Source: Gymnorhina tibicen (Eukaryota > Chordata > Aves > Passeriformes > Artamidae). From it: DNA of 64,000 nucleotides. The notes under the pieces were generated by a model. That model saw only the letters and a program-made list of their open reading frames with translations. It was not told the origin of the DNA and made no database searches. The stretch is taken from the NCBI GenBank assembly GCA_013399875.1, contig VXAZ01006790.1:124001-188000 (forward strand). The letters are read 5' to 3'. Positions 60,387 through 64,000 of the stretch are shown here, piece after piece (the first letter of the stretch is position 1; every line of letters starts with the position of its first letter). Made by a program: the position numbers and the translations under genes.

Positions 60387-63300
60387 CTGTGCAGGAAAGA
60401 TTGCAAGAGGTAGAGGGAGAGGTAAGCAAGGAAAAGGTAGCAGAACCACAAGATTAACACAGTCATGAGTGACAGAGTTCCCGTCTTGATAAAATATATA
60501 CATCTGCAGAAAAACTGCTTTATCTGCCTACTTTCCACACATTCACAACATACTGGATAACTGTGCCATTAAGCAACAAATCTCACACCAGCACTAAAGG
60601 CTCATTTCCATACAAGAATCAAAGTTTTACTCAGTGAAACTTTGTGTGCCAATGATAATCCAGAACTACAGCAAGACAAATTAGTAAAGGAACGAGTTGT
60701 CAATATACTAGAAGCATTAGGAAAAAATAATAATTGAGCAGTCTTTCTGCAAGACCAGCAAAAACAAGAACCCCCTTGTCATGGTGCCAAAACCAGCACA
60801 CCCCTACAAATACATCTAAACAGGTCTTAGCCAGCGTAAGCTTTGAGATGAGGATTCACTTCCGTTAATTTTAATGCTCCTTCCCTGCCACCCCCTTAAG
60901 ATAACACAGCAAAACTTCCTTGCCAGAAAGCAGCCTCCAGTACATAAATAGAAAATCAATTAAGCCAGGTCATTTTAATTTCTTCTGTTGAAGAATCAGA
61001 TGCTCTACTTTATCAGGCTATCACAGCTCTACAAAGCCCCAGGGACTTGTAAAGAATGTCACTGACAATTTATTACCCAACTCTCCCTAGCACCTTAAAC
61101 ACCTTAGAAAGGATTATTGTTATTTTCAACTCTAGTATTGTGTTTAGGCGGCATTTCCAAGTAACATCTCTCCCACAGCATAAATCTAGACACCCTTCTC
61201 ATAAGGAAAAAGCCTTCTTCAAGGTTAAAACCACAGATTATCAAGTGCAGTGTTATATCCTTGTGATGAGATAAAACAGATGACTGATGACTGGATGTAA
61301 ACATCACTGCCAAGTTCTACCTGCAATACATATGAAAATCCAGTGCTTGACAGCTTGGTTTTCCTGTCAAACAGCCACCTTGCAGAAAAATCTTGTCCCA
61401 TTCTTCTCATTCAGTTTGTGAAAAGGATCTAGTTCAGTCCCCTCTCCTCATAGGAACTTCCACTTGACATCTTAGCTACTCAACAGGTGCACAGTTACAC
61501 ATCTGCTACATCCAGCAGCCCATTTAAAAGGTATATTTGCAAAAAGACAAATTCCTTACCAGCTGATAAAATTCTTATGTACAAGTAACTTATTTTTAAG
61601 ATTACCTTATGTAATTTCTACAGTTAGTAATACTGAAATGCAGATTAAATTAAGATTGCCAGACTTGTCCCTTTCATTATAAGCAAAATGAACAGACCAT
61701 AAAGCTGAAGTGAGACACAAATACTATCCTCTGAAATCAGGTGTCAACTCCAGCTCTTACTAATGGCAATGTATGTCAAAAATAGCTATGGCACTAATTA
61801 ACCTGATAACATGGGGACACCGGGCAGGAGGAAACCTGCAGAAAAATGGAGAGTAGAGGAAACTGCTGAAGCAGGGAAAAAGGGAAAACAGGAGTAAAAC
61901 AAGCAGAAAAGATGAAAGGCAAGGGAGTGGGTACTACAGAGAGCAGTTACTGATTCATGAAGGGAGACCAAGTATCTCACATTAAAATACCAAGACTTGG
62001 CATGACTGAACACCTAAACAGTATGAATTTTTAAATGCACAGGTCAAAGAAAAGAAAACTTATTTTGTCTGATTCACATGCACTAAACATATAAAATCAT
62101 AATACATACCATGCAAAAATATCTAACTACACCAAAATTTTATGGAACTACTGGACTTGGTGGAGGGGCTGGATTCAAACATACTCCAGATTTATGGGAA
62201 GTTTTATTTAGAGCAATATTGGGTTTCCAAAGCCTTTCACCAGCTACATAAACGTGTCATTGTAAGAGAATCTCAAATTTACAGACAGCCATCCAACATG
62301 AAGTAGTAAGTGTGAATGTGAAGAACGCAAGACACAACTGCCTCTGCCCTATCACAGTGAGATCCCATCATGCCCCTTTTGAATGACTTACCCTCCTTTT
62401 GGTTTCTAGAAGCACATGCAAAGGTGAAAGCTTTTCTTTTAGCCAAGATGTAGCATTGCCACAGGAACCCTGAGAGCACTGTCCTACACAGCATCCCAAG
62501 CAGCTGTTGTAACAGAAGAACACCTTTCTACGGGTACCAATGCACTGCAACTTCATTCCAGCAGGAACAGTCAGTTAAAAGTTGATGTATTACTTTATGT
62601 GCCTCAGAAATTAGTACCAAAACCAACACCCAGAGAAAATGGAACAGAGCAGAAAACCACATCAGCACCAAACAGAAACAGGTTGTTCAAATAAACCTTA
62701 GTTCAGCTCTTGGATACAGCAAACATAATCAACAAGTGCTCTTAGACAAAACCCAGAAATATTTTCTACACCTTCCTCAAAATGATGAGGGAGCAAAACT
62801 TCCTGGAAAACCCAAGCTCATTTTTCAGCTCCAAACTGTAAAATGGAGGTGGGGCAACACTTCTCACACCTGAGGTACGGCACAGAGAGGCCTGTAACTA
62901 GAGGCATAGGTGGCCAACACACAGAGTAATTAACGTGCGGTAGAAAATAAACAAGGACAAAAAAGCAGCACTGAATAGTTCGGCTTGTTCTGTTTCTCAC
63001 TTACTACCCTGGCTATCAGTATTGCATTTATTAGAAACAGGAATCTGAGGTACCCAATACAGTCAGTACTTAGTTGCCAATTACAGTCTCCAATTAATAC
63101 AACAGCTGGCATTATCATTATTATTAGGTGATAACTTACGTGCATCTCAATAATGAAATTTTTATTCCTATATGGAAAAGAATAATGCAAGTACTGGTTT
63201 GAAAGGAAAACATTTAAATCACGTTTCTTTGCCAAGTCATTGCTTAGCAGACTAAAATCTAAGCATGCTAAAGATAAAATAATTCATTTTCCGGAGGGTG

Positions 63301-64000
63301 GGGGTGAGGCAAAAAAGCCATCAAGAGTTCACACCTTTGAAGCAGTATCAAACTGCAGTTCCATCACTGCACGGGTTGCTACAACAGAGGCTGCTCACAT
63401 ACAAACCAGCCTGTCCCTGCTGTCAGGAGCACCTACGCAGTGATGTGTAGAGACAGTTCAGGAAGCTGATCTGATGGACACTGAACACTTCTGTGTCAGA
63501 CCAGAGATGAGATCACCGTAAGCTGCTCTAGGCTGCACCACAGGAAGGAAAACCTGTACTTGCTCATGGTTCTTCCTCTCTTTTAAAACTGCACTGTATC
63601 CATGAGGAGGGGAGCACAAAGAAAACTAGAAAAAAGAAAAGCAAAAGAATAAAAAAGGGGAAATGTCATCTGGGTGGTTTTTGGAAGCTGCCTGGTGCCC
63701 ACAATCTGCCCAAGGAATGGATCTCTGTGACATTTTCACCAGCAGAGGAAGCATTGTATCTCTCTCTGCCTTTCTAAAACCCTTCCTCTCCTCTCAGCAT
63801 ACCACGATATCATGCAGTAACAACACTGATGGGGCTGCTAATAATGCTTTTTTTTTTTTTTTAATGGGAAGAGAGAGATTTAGAACACAGTATAAAAAAT
63901 AGTAAATGCAACACTGGCTCTGCAGGTGTAGCTTGAAACATAAGGCAAGTCCCTGCTTTTTTTTTTAATGGCAAACAACAGCTTTCCAACAAGTGGAAAC
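60387..64000 (-). other. Intron 1 (3' part), no gene seen
   Basis: This is sequence upstream of exon 2 on the minus strand, read as the 3' part of intron 1. No CpG-rich promoter-like stretch and no candidate first exon (a basic start peptide followed by a GT donor) was seen. It contains T/A homopolymers, such as the T run near 63848-63862, and no repeat I could name. The true exon 1 and promoter are expected beyond 64000. Confidence 0.7.

Noticed and set aside
60387..64000. Search for exon 1 and promoter
   Set aside because: There is no CpG-rich block and no short basic start exon with a phase-0 donor; the low-complexity AT-rich sequence suggests intron only.

Overview
This window is vertebrate nuclear DNA, almost certainly from a bird. 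It is AT-rich, has long introns with standard GT-AG splice sites, and carries CR1 LINE copies that end in the avian ATTCTGTGATTCTAT-type tail plus two near-identical copies of an endogenous-retrovirus-type LTR. There are no bacterial features: no operons, Shine-Dalgarno sites, tRNA or rRNA genes, or CRISPR.

One gene fills the window: pericentrin (PCNT), the coiled-coil scaffold of the pericentriolar material, on the minus strand. It runs from an N-terminal exon at 60386 down to 128. I resolved 45 coding exons by pairing an AG acceptor and a GT donor for each and joining them phase to phase. They sum to 12,609 nt, exactly 4,203 codons, with no phase conflict and no internal stop. Exons are numbered 2 to 46, assuming one upstream first exon. 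The exon with the start codon lies beyond base 64000. The last exons, with the C-terminal PACT centrosome-targeting domain, lie below base 1.

Layout from 5' to 3' of the gene (high to low coordinates): 60387-64000 is intron 1 sequence. Exons 2-9 (60386-50788) encode a basic N-terminal segment and a very long AKAP9-like N-terminal coiled coil, including one exon of 821 codons. Exons 10-22 (49831-34913) match the first half of mammalian PCNT. Exons 23-34 (32649-15146) match its centre. Exon 35 (371 codons) and exon 36 (176 codons, with a conserved separase-type SPEIMR motif) form the region cut at mitotic exit. Exons 37-46 (10677-128) are the C-terminal coiled coils just before PACT.

The introns hold six recognisable CR1 pieces, two inverted LTRs that bracket exons 19-22, a tandem duplication at one LTR edge and small simple repeats. 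No second protein-coding or RNA gene was found on either strand. The most interesting points are the huge N-terminal module that human PCNT lacks, the inverted LTR pair around a frame-neutral exon block, and the conserved separase motif.
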